NCBI RefSeq assembly: GCF_900107155.1
Contig: NZ_FNOX01000001.1
Coordinates: forward strand, 124,001 to 188,000
Origin: Pseudomonas salomonii
Lineage (GTDB): Bacteria > Pseudomonadota > Gammaproteobacteria > Pseudomonadales > Pseudomonadaceae
Length of the DNA: 64,000 nt
Direction: 5' to 3'
Translations under genes and position numbers: made by a program
Notes under the pieces: generated by a model
What the model was told of the DNA's origin: nothing
Databases searched by the model: none
The model's input: only the letters and a program-made list of their open reading frames with translations
Part shown: positions 34,744 through 44,170 of the stretch, piece after piece
Layout of the letters: each line of letters opens with the position of its first letter
Numbering within the stretch: position 1 is the first letter of the stretch

Positions 34744-35055
34744 TCAATCACTGTGGATAGGGCGTTTGAAGAACAGCAGATACCCGATGGGCAAGGCGAA
34801 TCCGTAAGCCCAGCCTTGCGCGTTTTGATTGCCAACCTTGACTTCTCCTTTGACCACGGGCTGGACACTGACCAGCTCCCAGCCTTCGCTGCCTAATTGA
34901 GCAAGGCGGTTTTGACGTTCAGAATCTTCCAGAAAACCCTGGGTGTCGGGTTCAGTGGTGGGCTCTTCGGACTTGAACATGAAGAGCTTTTTGGTTCTGA
35001 CAACGTACTGAAAGGGAGAGAACTCAGTGTGGTATTCAAATTTCTGATGGCCCAT
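34744..35055 (-). CDS. DUF4177-like small protein
   Basis: A 103-residue protein with the pattern RQNRLAQLGSEGWELVSV typical of DUF4177-like proteins, then a hydrophobic stretch (AYGFALPIGYLLFFKRP). GAGGAC precedes the ATG. It is the first gene outside transfer block B. Function unknown. Confidence 0.65.
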   Translation of the reverse strand: MGHQKFEYHTEFSPFQYVVRTKKLFMFKSEEPTTEPDTQGFLEDSERQNRLAQLGSEGWELVSVQPVVKGEVKVGNQNAQGWAYGFALPIGYLLFFKRPIHSD

Positions 35056-35171
35056 GGCGACGTCCTCGATGTGCAGAGCTACCAGGGTTTCAATAATGAG
35101 CGCGTGCCAGCAATCTGAAATAGTTTGTTGCTAAGCGAGTGATTTCTGAGGTTTGGCTGGTGAGATCCGAT

Positions 35172-35202
35172 TGCAGCCCGTCGCGAACGGCAGAAATCGG
35201 CC
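35172..35202. repeat. Dispersed intergenic repeat, copy 1
   Basis: A 31-bp sequence ending CGGCAGAAATCGGCC recurs at 45836-45866 with a few mismatches, and related pieces border the MITE-like repeat at 50562. It resembles Pseudomonas intergenic sequence that commonly abuts IS ends. Confidence 0.45.
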
Positions 35203-35330
35203 AAAAGCTGACATTGCCTGTAGCTGAAGTTGACCGACGATGAACCCGTATTGCAGCATGGAATTGACCTGTGGCAGCGCTGTGCGGCCAATCTGTAACC
35301 GCTACCTTCGCACTTAACCGGAAGAAGCTC

Positions 35331-35717
35331 ATGATCATGGTCTTGCCGAAGATCGAACTCAAGGAACTGTCGGTGAAAGCGGAATCAGACGGTTTGACGC
35401 TGAGTGATCTTGTTCCCATTTGCGAAAGGTTCGACGTTGCACCGCATGATGTGCTGAACGAACTGTCCGTCGCGGTTGCGGAAGGCTATCTACAAGGATC
35501 TCTGCTCTATGACTTTTGCGACGGCGTTATGAACGGGATCATAAATGCCGTGGTTGAATTAGGCATGACTAACGACATGCCTCAGCCCGCTTTCTCGCTT
35601 TACCAAGCATTCGATCAAGGTGAATGGTTCCGCAGTAACGACCCACCGGAGACTGACACCAGTGAGAAATACACGAAGCCGGTGGTCGAGGAAATGATGC
35701 GTACCCTTGCAGACTAG
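35331..35717 (+). CDS. Hypothetical protein, 128 aa
   Basis: A soluble acidic protein read from ATG 35331, with GGAAGAAG upstream. It is predicted mostly helical (SDLVPICERFDVAPHDVLNE, YLQGSLLYDFCDGVMNGI). No family is recognised. It is a plus-strand gene next to the first MITE-like repeat. A DNA-facing or immunity role cannot be argued from the sequence. Confidence 0.55.
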   Translation: MIMVLPKIELKELSVKAESDGLTLSDLVPICERFDVAPHDVLNELSVAVAEGYLQGSLLYDFCDGVMNGIINAVVELGMTNDMPQPAFSLYQAFDQGEWFRSNDPPETDTSEKYTKPVVEEMMRTLAD

Positions 35718-35779
35718 CTTTCACAGATCGAGAGGTTTTCGCTTTTGTGCTGGGCGGTAGTGGATCGAATTCCTCTTTT

Positions 35780-35964
35780 GGCCGATTGTGTTGAAAAAGT
35801 CGGTACTTCCAGACTGCCCGCGTACTGACTGCTCAAAATGCATTTTTTGCGCACAGCTACGCGAAATCTGAGCCCGAATCCTCTGCACAAAGTAAAGATT
35901 TCAATCTCAAGCGCTTACTTTTCTGCCGCGGAAACCATGGCCAACTTTTCCAACAGAATCGGCC
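35780..35964 (-). repeat. MITE-like element, copy A
   Basis: A 185-bp segment with inverted ends GGCCGATTNTGTTGAAAAA (left) and the reverse complement at 35946-35964. Its reverse complement matches 50562-50747 over the whole length, including the internal GCTCAGATTTC and GATTGA blocks. It carries no gene. The two copies are inverted and bracket cargo region 2. The parent transposon is unknown to me. Confidence 0.7.
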
Positions 35965-36211
35965 GATAGCGGCCTGCCATGGACGCCCCTTCAACCCCGA
36001 ACATGTTTTCAATGCATTTAACTCCGTCGATGCCGGACTATAAGCACAGAGGAGACAACCGCTCGAAAATTCGAGCAATTGCCTCGAGAGACAGTGGGCG
36101 GCCGAAGGGCACGAGTGGGTCTAGAACGCTGACGATGCGCCGAGCAAGACGCAAAGAGGTGAGCCTTTCGGCGCACTGATGCGTAAGCCGACAGAGCAGG
36201 CGCAGCGAACG

Positions 36212-37225
36212 TCAGAATTCCGCCCCTGGCGCATGGCCGAAATACGCCTTATAGGCATGGTTGAAGTTGGCAGGGTTGGCGTAGCCCAGGCGGTGGGCAA
36301 TCTGTGCCACGTGCCATTTGCGCTGGCGCAGCAGGCTGCGCGCCAGTTCCAGGCGCTGTTTGCGCAGGTAATCGAGCATCGACTGGCCGTACACCCGGCT
36401 GAAGGCACGTCTCAGGGTGGTTTCACCCACGCCCAGTTCCCGTGCCAGCGCCAGAGTGCCGGGTGGGTTCATCAGGTTGGCGTCGAGCTTGAAGCGTGCT
36501 TCGTGCGCCAGGTCCGAATGGCTGCGCAACGCGGTCTCAGGATTGGCCGGCTGTGGCGCCAGGTGCGTCGCCAGCTCGACCAGCACGGCCAGGCTCAGGC
36601 TTTCCTGATTCAGCCGTTCCAGCGTCCCCTGGTAGGGCGAGTGATAAAGGCGCTCGAACAAACGCCCGACGACACGGCAGCCGTGCAGTTCGGAAAAGTG
36701 CATGCCATCGTCGAGCAGCCTGGCCAGCGATTGCAGTGACGGGTCTTCTTCAGCCAATTCGCGTAGATAGTCGCCGCCGATGCGCAGTCCGGCCATGCGC
36801 GCACGGCTGCCGGCAGGCATCTGGTCCATGGCTTCCATACTTTCACTCAAGCCCAGCACATGCGGCGCGCCGGGCGTGTATTCATTTAGCCAACCGTCAA
36901 CCCGATGCTGCCATTGCCCACCCAGTACGTGCACGATGCACACGCTGTCTGGCAGCACCTTGTGGATGCGCAACGGGTCGGGGAATTGCAGATCGCAGTC
37001 GAAATACTGCAGCTGCGACCGCAGCGTCTGCGCGCGGTAATGGCCGATCGCGCTGCCCATGACCTGCCGCGCGCTGTCATCGAATACACCGGCCTGGTTC
37101 AGGGCCTCTGGGTGATCGAAGCAGAAGTGCGTGTCCAGATAGGGGTTTCGGCGGTCCATTGGCAAAGTGTCCGTCAGGGCTGGTGGGCAGCGTTGCATGA
37201 TATCGACATTGGGCGGCCCGATCAT
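36212..37225 (-). CDS. AraC-family transcriptional regulator
   Basis: A 315-337-residue regulator. The C-terminal DNA-binding domain has two helix-turn-helix motifs: LARELGVGETTLRRAFSRVY and VAQIAHRLGYANPANFNHAY. The N-terminal part is an AraC_binding-like ligand domain. Three ATGs (37225, 37198, 37159) could start it; none has a clear ribosome site, and the first abuts the putative operator repeats. It is divergent from the M48 peptidase operon, which it probably controls. Confidence 0.85.
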   Translation of the reverse strand: MIGPPNVDIMQRCPPALTDTLPMDRRNPYLDTHFCFDHPEALNQAGVFDDSARQVMGSAIGHYRAQTLRSQLQYFDCDLQFPDPLRIHKVLPDSVCIVHVLGGQWQHRVDGWLNEYTPGAPHVLGLSESMEAMDQMPAGSRARMAGLRIGGDYLRELAEEDPSLQSLARLLDDGMHFSELHGCRVVGRLFERLYHSPYQGTLERLNQESLSLAVLVELATHLAPQPANPETALRSHSDLAHEARFKLDANLMNPPGTLALARELGVGETTLRRAFSRVYGQSMLDYLRKQRLELARSLLRQRKWHVAQIAHRLGYANPANFNHAYKAYFGHAPGAEF

Positions 37226-37264
37226 TTGTTGTGCGTCACGGCCTTATTGTTGTGCGTCACGGCC
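37226..37264. promoter_or_regulatory. Two 18-bp direct repeats, probable AraC-type operator
   Basis: TTGTTGTGCGTCACGGCC occurs at 37226-37243 and again at 37247-37264, a 21-bp period. Tandem direct repeats two helical turns apart are the binding pattern of AraC-family dimers. They stand between the AraC-type regulator and the divergent peptidase operon. This is inference from spacing and position. Confidence 0.6.
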
Positions 37265-37331
37265 GCACCCCTTGGCAGGCGCCGGAGCGTTGATTTCAAT
37301 GGTCGCCTTTGAACTGCCGAGGAAACCCTAA

Positions 37332-37760
37332 ATGTTGATGTATCGCAAGTGGGCAGCGCTGCTGTGCCTGGTTCTGGCCGTGATCGCGGGTGGCGCCCAG
37401 GCTGAAAACCGCCCGGAAGTCGCGGAAAAAGTGCTGGCCTATGCCGGCGAAGGCGGCGTGAAAGTCTGGACTCTGCGCATCGGTGCGCGCAATGACAATC
37501 AGGCGCTGGTGCAGTTGGAGGGTGTGGACCACGACTGGAACATGAAGATCCAGAAGATGACCGTGGAAAAGACCAGTAAGGACACCCGCTATTCCATCAC
37601 CGTGGACGGCCAAAAATTCGTGGTACTGGTGCTGCAAAAAGGCTGGGGCGAGCTGTACCTGCCTGGCGAATCGCAGGCGCTGAATGTCGGCTATGACGAG
37701 TTCCTGTCCAGCCAAGGCAATGCACAGGCGTTTTTGACCGATTATTTGCAGGCCAATTGA
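37332..37760 (+). CDS. Small exported protein of the M48 operon
   Basis: A 142-residue protein with signal peptide (LLCLVLAVIAGGAQA) and a compact beta-rich mature domain (KVWTLRIGARNDNQALVQL, TRYSITVDGQKFVVLVL). It ends 3 nt before the peptidase gene. No domain is recognised. It is likely periplasmic and cotranscribed with the peptidase. Confidence 0.7.
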   Translation: MLMYRKWAALLCLVLAVIAGGAQAENRPEVAEKVLAYAGEGGVKVWTLRIGARNDNQALVQLEGVDHDWNMKIQKMTVEKTSKDTRYSITVDGQKFVVLVLQKGWGELYLPGESQALNVGYDEFLSSQGNAQAFLTDYLQAN

Positions 37761-37763
37761 GCC

Positions 37764-39125
37764 ATGGGCCGGTTCGTGCGGTGGTCGTGGCCGCTGACGA
37801 TATTGCTGCTGCCGGTGGTGCTCATGACCTGGGCCAGTGTGCAAAGCGGACGCGTCGATGACGTGCTGCGCGAAGCACAGAATATCGGCGGCGACTACGC
37901 CTGGCTCCGCGTGCGTCAGGTGTTGGCAGGGTTGGCCTACTGGCTGGCCCTCGCCGCGTTGGTGGCCGGGCCTGCGACGTGGCTCAAACTGAGGCTGGAT
38001 GCCTGGCGTGCGCTGAAGTCCAGGGATTTTCTCTACGACCGCCTGTTCCTCTGCTGGCGTGCCTTGGGGCATTGGCTGGCGGCGTACACCGGGCTGTTGA
38101 TGGGCTCGTTGGCCCTGAGTCTGTTGTATGAGCTGAGCTGGGGCTGGAGCCATTTGAAAGCCGGTGGCTGGCTCATACTGCTGGTGGCGGTGCCGCTGAC
38201 TGCCGTGCTATGGGCGGGCTGCCTGTTGATCGGGCGTCTGCGCCAGCAATGGCATGCGCTGGATAGCCCGTCCTCGGCGTTCCTGGGGCACCGGATGGGG
38301 CGTGACAAAGCCCCGGCCTTGTGGACATGGATTGAGCAACTGGCCACAGCCACCGGTGCGCCGGTGCCCGAACATATAGTGGTGGGCATCGACCAATCGT
38401 TTTTCGTCACCAGCGTTGATGTAGCCCTGCAACCGGCCGGCGACTTGCTCCGCGGGCGCACCCTTTACCTGCCGCTGACCTACCTCTCGACCCTGAGCCA
38501 GGCCGAGACCGAGTCGATCATCGGTCATGAGTTGGGCCATTTCTGTAGCCGTGACACCGAGCGGGGCAGCGAGATCGGTGCGCATTTCAGCCTGATGTGC
38601 CTGCACTTTGCGTTTATCCGTGCCGAGGATGCCGACCCGGCCTGGATCGAGCGCCCGGCGATCTGGATGACGCAACGTTTCCTGCATTACTTTCAACTGG
38701 CGGTGCATCACTGGGGCCGCGCTCAGGAATTGGCCGCGGATAGGGTGGGCGGCAACATCGGCGGCAAGCGCCTGTTCTGCCAGGCGCTGTTGCGGGTGAT
38801 CGCGCTGGACGCTGAAATCAACACGCTGCTCGCCGAGCGCCACTCCAACCTAATCCAGGCCCTGGCCGACCACCTTCGACACACGCCGCTGCGTCTGAAC
38901 CACGCGGCGCTGAACCACGCCATCGCGCACCCGTTCGATACACACCCGCCGACGGCACTCCGCCTCCAGCAACTGGGCGTAACCCTGGATGACGCGCTGC
39001 TGGCCGAGGCCACCCGTGTACCCACCGAACACGACCGACACTGGTTCAGCCAGCTCACCCATACGGCGTCGTCGGCTGCCACGCAGCCCGTATCACCGCC
39101 GATACCAACCGTCCAAAGAGGATGA
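37764..39125 (+). CDS. M48-family membrane metallopeptidase
   Basis: A 453-residue zinc peptidase. Four hydrophobic segments occupy the N-terminal 150 residues, then HELGH (His255-His259) binds zinc and ELAADRVGG supplies the third ligand region near residue 320. It resembles Oma1/HtpX-type proteases that degrade damaged membrane proteins. It is the middle gene of a three-gene operon and is followed after 3 nt by a membrane protein gene. Confidence 0.88.
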   Translation: MGRFVRWSWPLTILLLPVVLMTWASVQSGRVDDVLREAQNIGGDYAWLRVRQVLAGLAYWLALAALVAGPATWLKLRLDAWRALKSRDFLYDRLFLCWRALGHWLAAYTGLLMGSLALSLLYELSWGWSHLKAGGWLILLVAVPLTAVLWAGCLLIGRLRQQWHALDSPSSAFLGHRMGRDKAPALWTWIEQLATATGAPVPEHIVVGIDQSFFVTSVDVALQPAGDLLRGRTLYLPLTYLSTLSQAETESIIGHELGHFCSRDTERGSEIGAHFSLMCLHFAFIRAEDADPAWIERPAIWMTQRFLHYFQLAVHHWGRAQELAADRVGGNIGGKRLFCQALLRVIALDAEINTLLAERHSNLIQALADHLRHTPLRLNHAALNHAIAHPFDTHPPTALRLQQLGVTLDDALLAEATRVPTEHDRHWFSQLTHTASSAATQPVSPPIPTVQRG

Positions 39126-39128
39126 CCC

Positions 39129-39797
39129 ATGACCCAACCTTCCGATCCGCTGTCGGATCTCGCCGGCGCACTCAGCCAGGAATACGCCGACTCCCGCGAC
39201 GCCCAGCGCGAGCGTGCGATCGCCGAACTTGAGCAAGTTATCCAGCGTGTACCCGAGCAGACCGAATTCACCAACTCGCGCCGCTACAAGGTGCGCAGCC
39301 CGCTGTTTTTGCTGGTTGCCCTGGGCTTGCTGGGGTACGCCCTGAATAGCGGGGCCACCAGCCTGGCCGTGTGTGCTGCGGTGATGGCGGTGGTGTTTGC
39401 ATTGATCACCTGGCAGCACCGCAACGCCGGGCAACACGTGTTTATGCGTTTGACCCGCCGCCAGCTGTTTGCGGACACCCTGAGCGCACCCGTGGATCTG
39501 CTGGACATTGTCGACGTCTCCATCAATGACGAAGGCTGGCTGACGGAGCAGAAACTGATGTTGCGTGCCGATGCGCCCCTGCCTGTTCATCGCTCCGCGC
39601 GACAGATATTCGGCAACCAGGCCATGGCCCTCAAAAAGCCCCAGCCGCAGATCCGCATCCTGTCTGCCGGCCTGGTGCATGAAGGCATCACCCTGGATTG
39701 CGACCAGATTGCACACATCCTCAACAGCTATTGCCAAGCCGCGCACGCACAGCGACATCTTGATGCGCTGCGCCAGGGCACTCGGCGCGATTCCTGA
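39129..39797 (+). CDS. Membrane protein of the M48 operon
   Basis: A 222-residue protein with a hydrophilic N-terminus, two helices at about residues 58-97 (SPLFLLVALGLLGYALNSGA, then AVCAAVMAVVFALITW) and a C-terminal domain of mixed type. It starts after a GAGGATG site, 3 nt past the peptidase stop. No family recognised; a peptidase partner or substrate is a guess from the operon. Confidence 0.7.
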   Translation: MTQPSDPLSDLAGALSQEYADSRDAQRERAIAELEQVIQRVPEQTEFTNSRRYKVRSPLFLLVALGLLGYALNSGATSLAVCAAVMAVVFALITWQHRNAGQHVFMRLTRRQLFADTLSAPVDLLDIVDVSINDEGWLTEQKLMLRADAPLPVHRSARQIFGNQAMALKKPQPQIRILSAGLVHEGITLDCDQIAHILNSYCQAAHAQRHLDALRQGTRRDS

Positions 39798-39841
39798 GCG
39801 GTTGTATGGTAGAGCCGGGTTATGGTTGTTGCGTGAAATCA

Positions 39842-40032
39842 GGGTCTGCCCCTAATGCCAGTCAGTTAAGGCTTTTTGTAGGAGCGAGGGGGCGCCTAGC
39901 TCTTGCTCGCGAAAAACTCACAGGCACCGCGTTCATTCAGGAAACACGCGTTATCGTTGACGTTTTTCGCGAGCAAGCTCGCTCCTACAGAGGGCGATGT
40001 TCGCTTAACTGACTGGGATTAGGGGCTGCCCC
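39842..40032. repeat. Inverted pair of Pseudomonas REP elements
   Basis: GTAGGAGCGAG at 39878 and its partner TTTTTCGCGAGCAAGCTCGC near 39963-39982 form an inverted REP pair. Outer arms also pair: GTCTGCCCCTAAT...CAGTCAGTTAAG on the left with CTTAACTGACTG...ATTAGGGGCTGCCCC on the right. This is the form of chromosomal REP doublets moved by REP-associated tyrosine transposases. Its presence in the ICE supports a chromosomal origin of this cargo. Confidence 0.75.
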
Positions 40033-40149
40033 CATTTTTGCTTGCCGATTGTTCAATACGGCGATTCTGTTGTGACTGGCGGCCATGCAATAGGTATGAG
40101 CAAATAATTCTGTCCTAATAGGCTTTACTTGTTCAAAGGCGTCTGTCTG

Positions 40150-41205
40150 ATGATACGAAGCACTTTCATATTCCTTATGGCTGCAGGCATTGGCTGCGTC
40201 CACGCTGCCGAGAAGGTGCCGTTGGCGCGCGAAATCAAAGACTGGATTATCGGCTGCGATAACACACGAACATGCACTGCCATAAGTGCCGTACAGCAGC
40301 GTGACGACACTGGCTTTTCAACGTTCAGCGTACGAATCACACGTGAAGCCGGCCCGCAGGGCGCCTTGCATGTCGGGGTGTTCAGCTACACAAAACCACG
40401 CGGCCAGCCAACACTGGATGACAAACCACTCAAGTCTCAATTTGAGCCTGGCGAACTGAAAGAAGGCGATACACCCGAGGTGTTTGCGCTGAACGGTAAG
40501 TCAGCCCAAGCCCTGATCACAGAATTGCGCAACGGGAACTACCTGGTACTGCCGTTCAAGGAGGGTAAATCGTACGCATCGCTAAGCGGGATGAGTGCGG
40601 CGCTGCTGCTGATGGACTCGGTTCAGGGTCGGGTCGGCACGCAGGACGCACTGATCTCCAAGGGGCCGGCGCCCGCTGGCAGCGTGCCGCAAGCCTCTGT
40701 CGCTCCAATAGCGCCAAGTTGGCAGGCACCTGCCGCGCTGACTCCGGACAAAGCAAAAGAGATCACGGATGCCGTGTTGGTTGCCACGCGCGAGGCATGG
40801 CAAGAAGATCTGAATGAAGGTGTCGCGCCAAAAGCCAAAGCGTACGCCTTGGGTTCAGATCAAGCGCTAGTGATCATCGAAACCGGCTGTGGGGCCTACA
40901 ACTGTTTCTACACTATTTACCAATCGCCCCTGGACCACCCAGAGCAGGCGCGTGCAGCGCTGATCGCCGAAGTGCCAAACCTGCCGGAAAGAGAGCCCCA
41001 GGGCTTCGTAGAGTTTGATCCGGCCACGGGTGAACTTAGCAGTCAGGTAAGGGCGATGAGTATGGGCAATTGTGGCACTGCGCTGCGCTGGCGTTACGAT
41101 GGAAACGGTTTCACGCTGACGCATGCGGCTGAAATGATCCCATGCATGGGGCTGGATCAGGTGTATTGGCCTGTGTTGTGGCGTACCCAGGCAAGCCGAA
41201 ACTGA
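40150..41205 (+). CDS. DUF1176-family exported protein
   Basis: A 351-residue protein read from MIRSTFIFLMAAGIGCVHA (signal peptide; ATG 40150). The family pattern is REIKDWIIGCDNTRTCTAIS near the start and CGTALRWRYDGNGFTLTHAA near the end, with several paired cysteines. DUF1176 proteins are periplasmic and uncharacterised. It stands alone on the plus strand after the REP pair. Confidence 0.8.
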   Translation: MIRSTFIFLMAAGIGCVHAAEKVPLAREIKDWIIGCDNTRTCTAISAVQQRDDTGFSTFSVRITREAGPQGALHVGVFSYTKPRGQPTLDDKPLKSQFEPGELKEGDTPEVFALNGKSAQALITELRNGNYLVLPFKEGKSYASLSGMSAALLLMDSVQGRVGTQDALISKGPAPAGSVPQASVAPIAPSWQAPAALTPDKAKEITDAVLVATREAWQEDLNEGVAPKAKAYALGSDQALVIIETGCGAYNCFYTIYQSPLDHPEQARAALIAEVPNLPEREPQGFVEFDPATGELSSQVRAMSMGNCGTALRWRYDGNGFTLTHAAEMIPCMGLDQVYWPVLWRTQASRN

Positions 41206-41397
41206 TACTGTCGAATAACCGTTAAAGAAGCCGGTTTGCCGGCGAAGGCACCGCTACCTTCCGGCTGCGAGATACACCGGGCATCATCAAGGAAGCGAAC
41301 GAGCGCGCTGAAGACTAGGGGGACCTTTGTTTCTAGGCGATTAATCGTGTGCTTACATACACGCCATGCGGTGGCCGCGTAGGTCAAGGAGGCAATA

Positions 41398-42117
41398 ATG
41401 AGAACTTTGGTAGTCGGGGCGAGCAAGGGGTTGGGCAGAGCTCTAATTGACGGATTGGGCGAGCATGGGGACACCTTGATAGGTGTCTCTCGCACCCGCC
41501 CCACAAACCTTACACATAACGCCGGTGTCGTTATGCGTTGGGTAGAAGCAGACCTTGGTGAACCCGTAAAGGCTGCTCAAATAATCGAGCAGGCCGTGGT
41601 GGATGACGGGCTTGATACGCTGATCTACAACTTAGGAATATGGGAAGAGTTTGCCTTTAATCCCGCATACAACTTCCTGGCAGACAACGACGACCAAGTG
41701 GAAGCTATTGTCAGTTGCAATATCACTTCGACCATTATGCTGATAAAACGGCTGCTCCCAGTTCTGCTCAGAAGCGCTAACCCAAGAATCATATTGACTG
41801 GTTCAACTTCTGGCTTGCCGCAAAGTGGTAGATCAGAAGTCACTTTTGGAGCCTCGAAGTTTGCGTTGCGGGGTATCGCCGATGCATTGCGCGAAGGTTA
41901 CAGACAGCAACGCCTGGGCGTGACCTGTTTGAACTTAGGCGATCTAAATACCGAAGACCCAATGAGCACTCCGAGGGGGCTTGCCGAGCAACGTGGTGAA
42001 GGCTACTTGATTCCTGTACATGACGTCGTACAGGTAGTTCGCATGACCTTGAGCCTATCTTCAGCAAGCTTCGTCAAGGAGCTCACCTTGCCCGCGATAT
42101 TCAATGAGCGCTTCTGA
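41398..42117 (+). CDS. Short-chain dehydrogenase/reductase-like protein with Tyr-to-Phe change
   Basis: A 239-residue Rossmann-fold protein, with AAGGAGG before the ATG. The nucleotide-binding motif is GASKGLG (7-13), the active-site Asn is Asn108, and the Ser is in TGSTSG (about 136-138). The catalytic YxxxK position reads TFGASK, so Phe150 replaces Tyr, with Lys154 kept. Without the tyrosine hydroxyl, normal SDR catalysis is unlikely, so it may be a binding protein or a decayed enzyme. Neighbours give no pathway. Confidence 0.75.
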   Translation: MRTLVVGASKGLGRALIDGLGEHGDTLIGVSRTRPTNLTHNAGVVMRWVEADLGEPVKAAQIIEQAVVDDGLDTLIYNLGIWEEFAFNPAYNFLADNDDQVEAIVSCNITSTIMLIKRLLPVLLRSANPRIILTGSTSGLPQSGRSEVTFGASKFALRGIADALREGYRQQRLGVTCLNLGDLNTEDPMSTPRGLAEQRGEGYLIPVHDVVQVVRMTLSLSSASFVKELTLPAIFNERF

Positions 42118-42339
42118 TGATCGGCCAGTCCCTTAGCCATATGATGCCAAAAAACTAAGCTCGGCTTACGTTTCTATTGAAGCTTACACTGTCACGCCAA
42201 ACTTTAAACAAACTATTGGCAGAACGGTGTTTGGATAAGTTTGGACGTCATCAATGACCTCGATGCGTCCAAACAGTAACCCGCGGGCAGCAGCCTTCGA
42301 CCCAGAGCGGCCACTCACTAATTTAAATCGTAAGCAAGC

Positions 42340-43116
42340 CTAAGGTTTCTCAGCAAGCCATAATGTCCAACGGTCCATTTCCTTGATCGGCTTATCAGTA
42401 TCGACACGGGCACCAATGAATGAGATCAAGTGGGTCAATTCTTCATCATCAAGTTCGTGCAAGATAGATCGGCCGGTACGATTGCGCAGGTCAGATTCCA
42501 AGTCTTCAAAATTCTCGTAGGTCTTTCTGATTTCCCAGAGCTGGGTAGCCTGTGGATTTTCAAACCCGACCTTCAATAAGGCGCTTACAACTCGATCATC
42601 AGTAGGCCTTCGGCTGGCTTCAATTTCCTGTAGTCGAGGAAAGCATTCAAAAAAATACCCGCGAATGTGCACAGGCGACCCAGCAACGTGCGCGTCATCA
42701 GGCGTGCGGTCCTGAATGAGCAACTTCCCGCCAGGGGCAAGCACGCGAAAAGCTTCGGAAAAACAAGCGTCGTAGTCTTTGAGGTGGTGAATAAGTGCAC
42801 GCTCGAAAACAATATCCATGCTTTCATTCGCCAAGTGTGTGTTCTCAGCGGCGCCCACTTGGAAGGAAACTCCAGGCTGCCCTGCTGATTTTTCCCGAGC
42901 GGCGGCGACCATCTCGGCGGAAAAATCGACGCCAGTAACCTCGCTAGCTCCCAGCTTGCTCCAGGCGATGGAGTAGATCCCGCCTCCGCATCCGATATCC
43001 GCCACGCGTTTACCTGATGGGGCGAGCATGGAATTAATAGCCGTTGCCCATCCGCTGTCGGCGTCTCGGGCGGCGTAGGTATACCTGTTGTTACTGGAGT
43101 GGAAGTCGATACTCAT
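42340..43116 (-). CDS. Class I SAM-dependent methyltransferase
   Basis: A 258-residue methyltransferase. Motif I is VADIGCGGGIYSIAW (about residues 39-53), acidic motif II is VTGVDFSAEM, and IVFERALIHHLKDYD with VLAPGGKLLIQDR follow as in UbiE/type 11 enzymes. It is divergent from the LysR gene, and the pair is a typical regulator/target set. The substrate is unknown. Confidence 0.82.
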   Translation of the reverse strand: MSIDFHSSNNRYTYAARDADSGWATAINSMLAPSGKRVADIGCGGGIYSIAWSKLGASEVTGVDFSAEMVAAAREKSAGQPGVSFQVGAAENTHLANESMDIVFERALIHHLKDYDACFSEAFRVLAPGGKLLIQDRTPDDAHVAGSPVHIRGYFFECFPRLQEIEASRRPTDDRVVSALLKVGFENPQATQLWEIRKTYENFEDLESDLRNRTGRSILHELDDEELTHLISFIGARVDTDKPIKEMDRWTLWLAEKP

Positions 43117-43220
43117 AACAGACCCTGCAAATTATTGCGACTACAAGATGGTATGGACGCTCATATGTAATGTAAAATATATCAAAAATATCATAAGCAT
43201 ATATAAAAGGTATTATCGTC

Positions 43221-44117
43221 ATGGAGCTTCGTCATTTGCGCTACTTCGTTGTGGTCGCCGAAGAAGAACATATGACTCGTGCAGCGCAGCGCCTCAATAT
43301 TCAGCAGCCGCCACTCAGCTCACAAATTCGGGATTTGGAGCGCGAAATGGAGGTGCAACTGTTCGACCGCACCCCTCGCAGCATTCGTCTCAATGCAGCG
43401 GGCCATGTGTTCTTAAAGGAAGCTCGAGAGCTGCTGACCAACGTAGATCGGGCGGTCACGCGGGCACAGCAGGCTGCTCGCGGCGAGTATGGACGGATCG
43501 CCGTTGGATATACGAGCTCTGCATCCTTGCACCCAAAAGTTCCTCAGCTGATACGGGCATTTAACACGAGATATCCAACGGTCGCGCTTGATACTCACGA
43601 AGATACAACGCGGGATTTACTTGACGCGATGTTGGAGGAGTCGCTGGATGCTGTGTTTGTAAGATCAACAACTCTGCGATATCCCATGCTGAAATCGGTT
43701 GTACTGTGTCAAGAGCCCATGGTTGTCGCGTTGCCGATCGGACATCATCTGGCGCAGGAATCCGGTCCCATTGGTTTGTCAGCTTTGAGAGCAGAAGGCA
43801 TTGTTCTTTATCGGCGGGCTAGTGGACCAGGCATCCAGGACGTGCTTTTTGCTGCCTTTTTAGAGGCCGGGTTCACGCCGCACATCGTAGCCGATGTACC
43901 AAGATTGCTTTCCGCAGTCACGCTGGTTGCAGCGGGCAAGGGGATCACTATCGTGCCTGAAACCTTGAGATCGTTGCATCGAGAAAGTGTGAAATATCGA
44001 GATCTTGATACTCAATCCAGCTACACGGTTCCTCTCACACTGGTATATCGACATGCGCCAGAGGACTCACCGCTATATCGGTTTGTTCAGATGGCTCACG
44101 AGGATGGCGACCAGTAA
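43221..44117 (+). CDS. LysR-family transcriptional regulator
   Basis: A 298-residue regulator. The N-terminal winged helix-turn-helix is MTRAAQRLNIQQPPLSSQIR, followed by a linker helix and a substrate-binding domain (about residues 90-295). It is divergent from the methyltransferase across 104 bp. LysR proteins usually control the divergent gene, so the methyltransferase is the likely target. Confidence 0.88.
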   Translation: MELRHLRYFVVVAEEEHMTRAAQRLNIQQPPLSSQIRDLEREMEVQLFDRTPRSIRLNAAGHVFLKEARELLTNVDRAVTRAQQAARGEYGRIAVGYTSSASLHPKVPQLIRAFNTRYPTVALDTHEDTTRDLLDAMLEESLDAVFVRSTTLRYPMLKSVVLCQEPMVVALPIGHHLAQESGPIGLSALRAEGIVLYRRASGPGIQDVLFAAFLEAGFTPHIVADVPRLLSAVTLVAAGKGITIVPETLRSLHRESVKYRDLDTQSSYTVPLTLVYRHAPEDSPLYRFVQMAHEDGDQ

Positions 44118-44170
44118 TCTGGCTTTAATGAACCGCCCCTGATTTTGTAGAGAATTGAACGACTGCTTCT

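Noticed and set aside
35090..35419. Minus-strand 109-aa open frame with Ser/Arg-rich product
   Set aside because: It overlaps a dispersed Pseudomonas intergenic repeat and the start of a plausible plus-strand gene; the translation looks like repeat-derived noise.
41205..41330. Plus-strand stretch ending in TPGIIKEANERAED then stop
   Set aside because: It looks like the tail of a lost gene but is under 30 codons, without a start or an identified parent, so it was not listed as a feature.
42239..42274. Inverted repeat GTTTGGACG/CGTCCAAAC between SDR and methyltransferase genes
   Set aside because: A plausible hairpin at convergent gene ends, but it has no T-tract and no other evidence of function.
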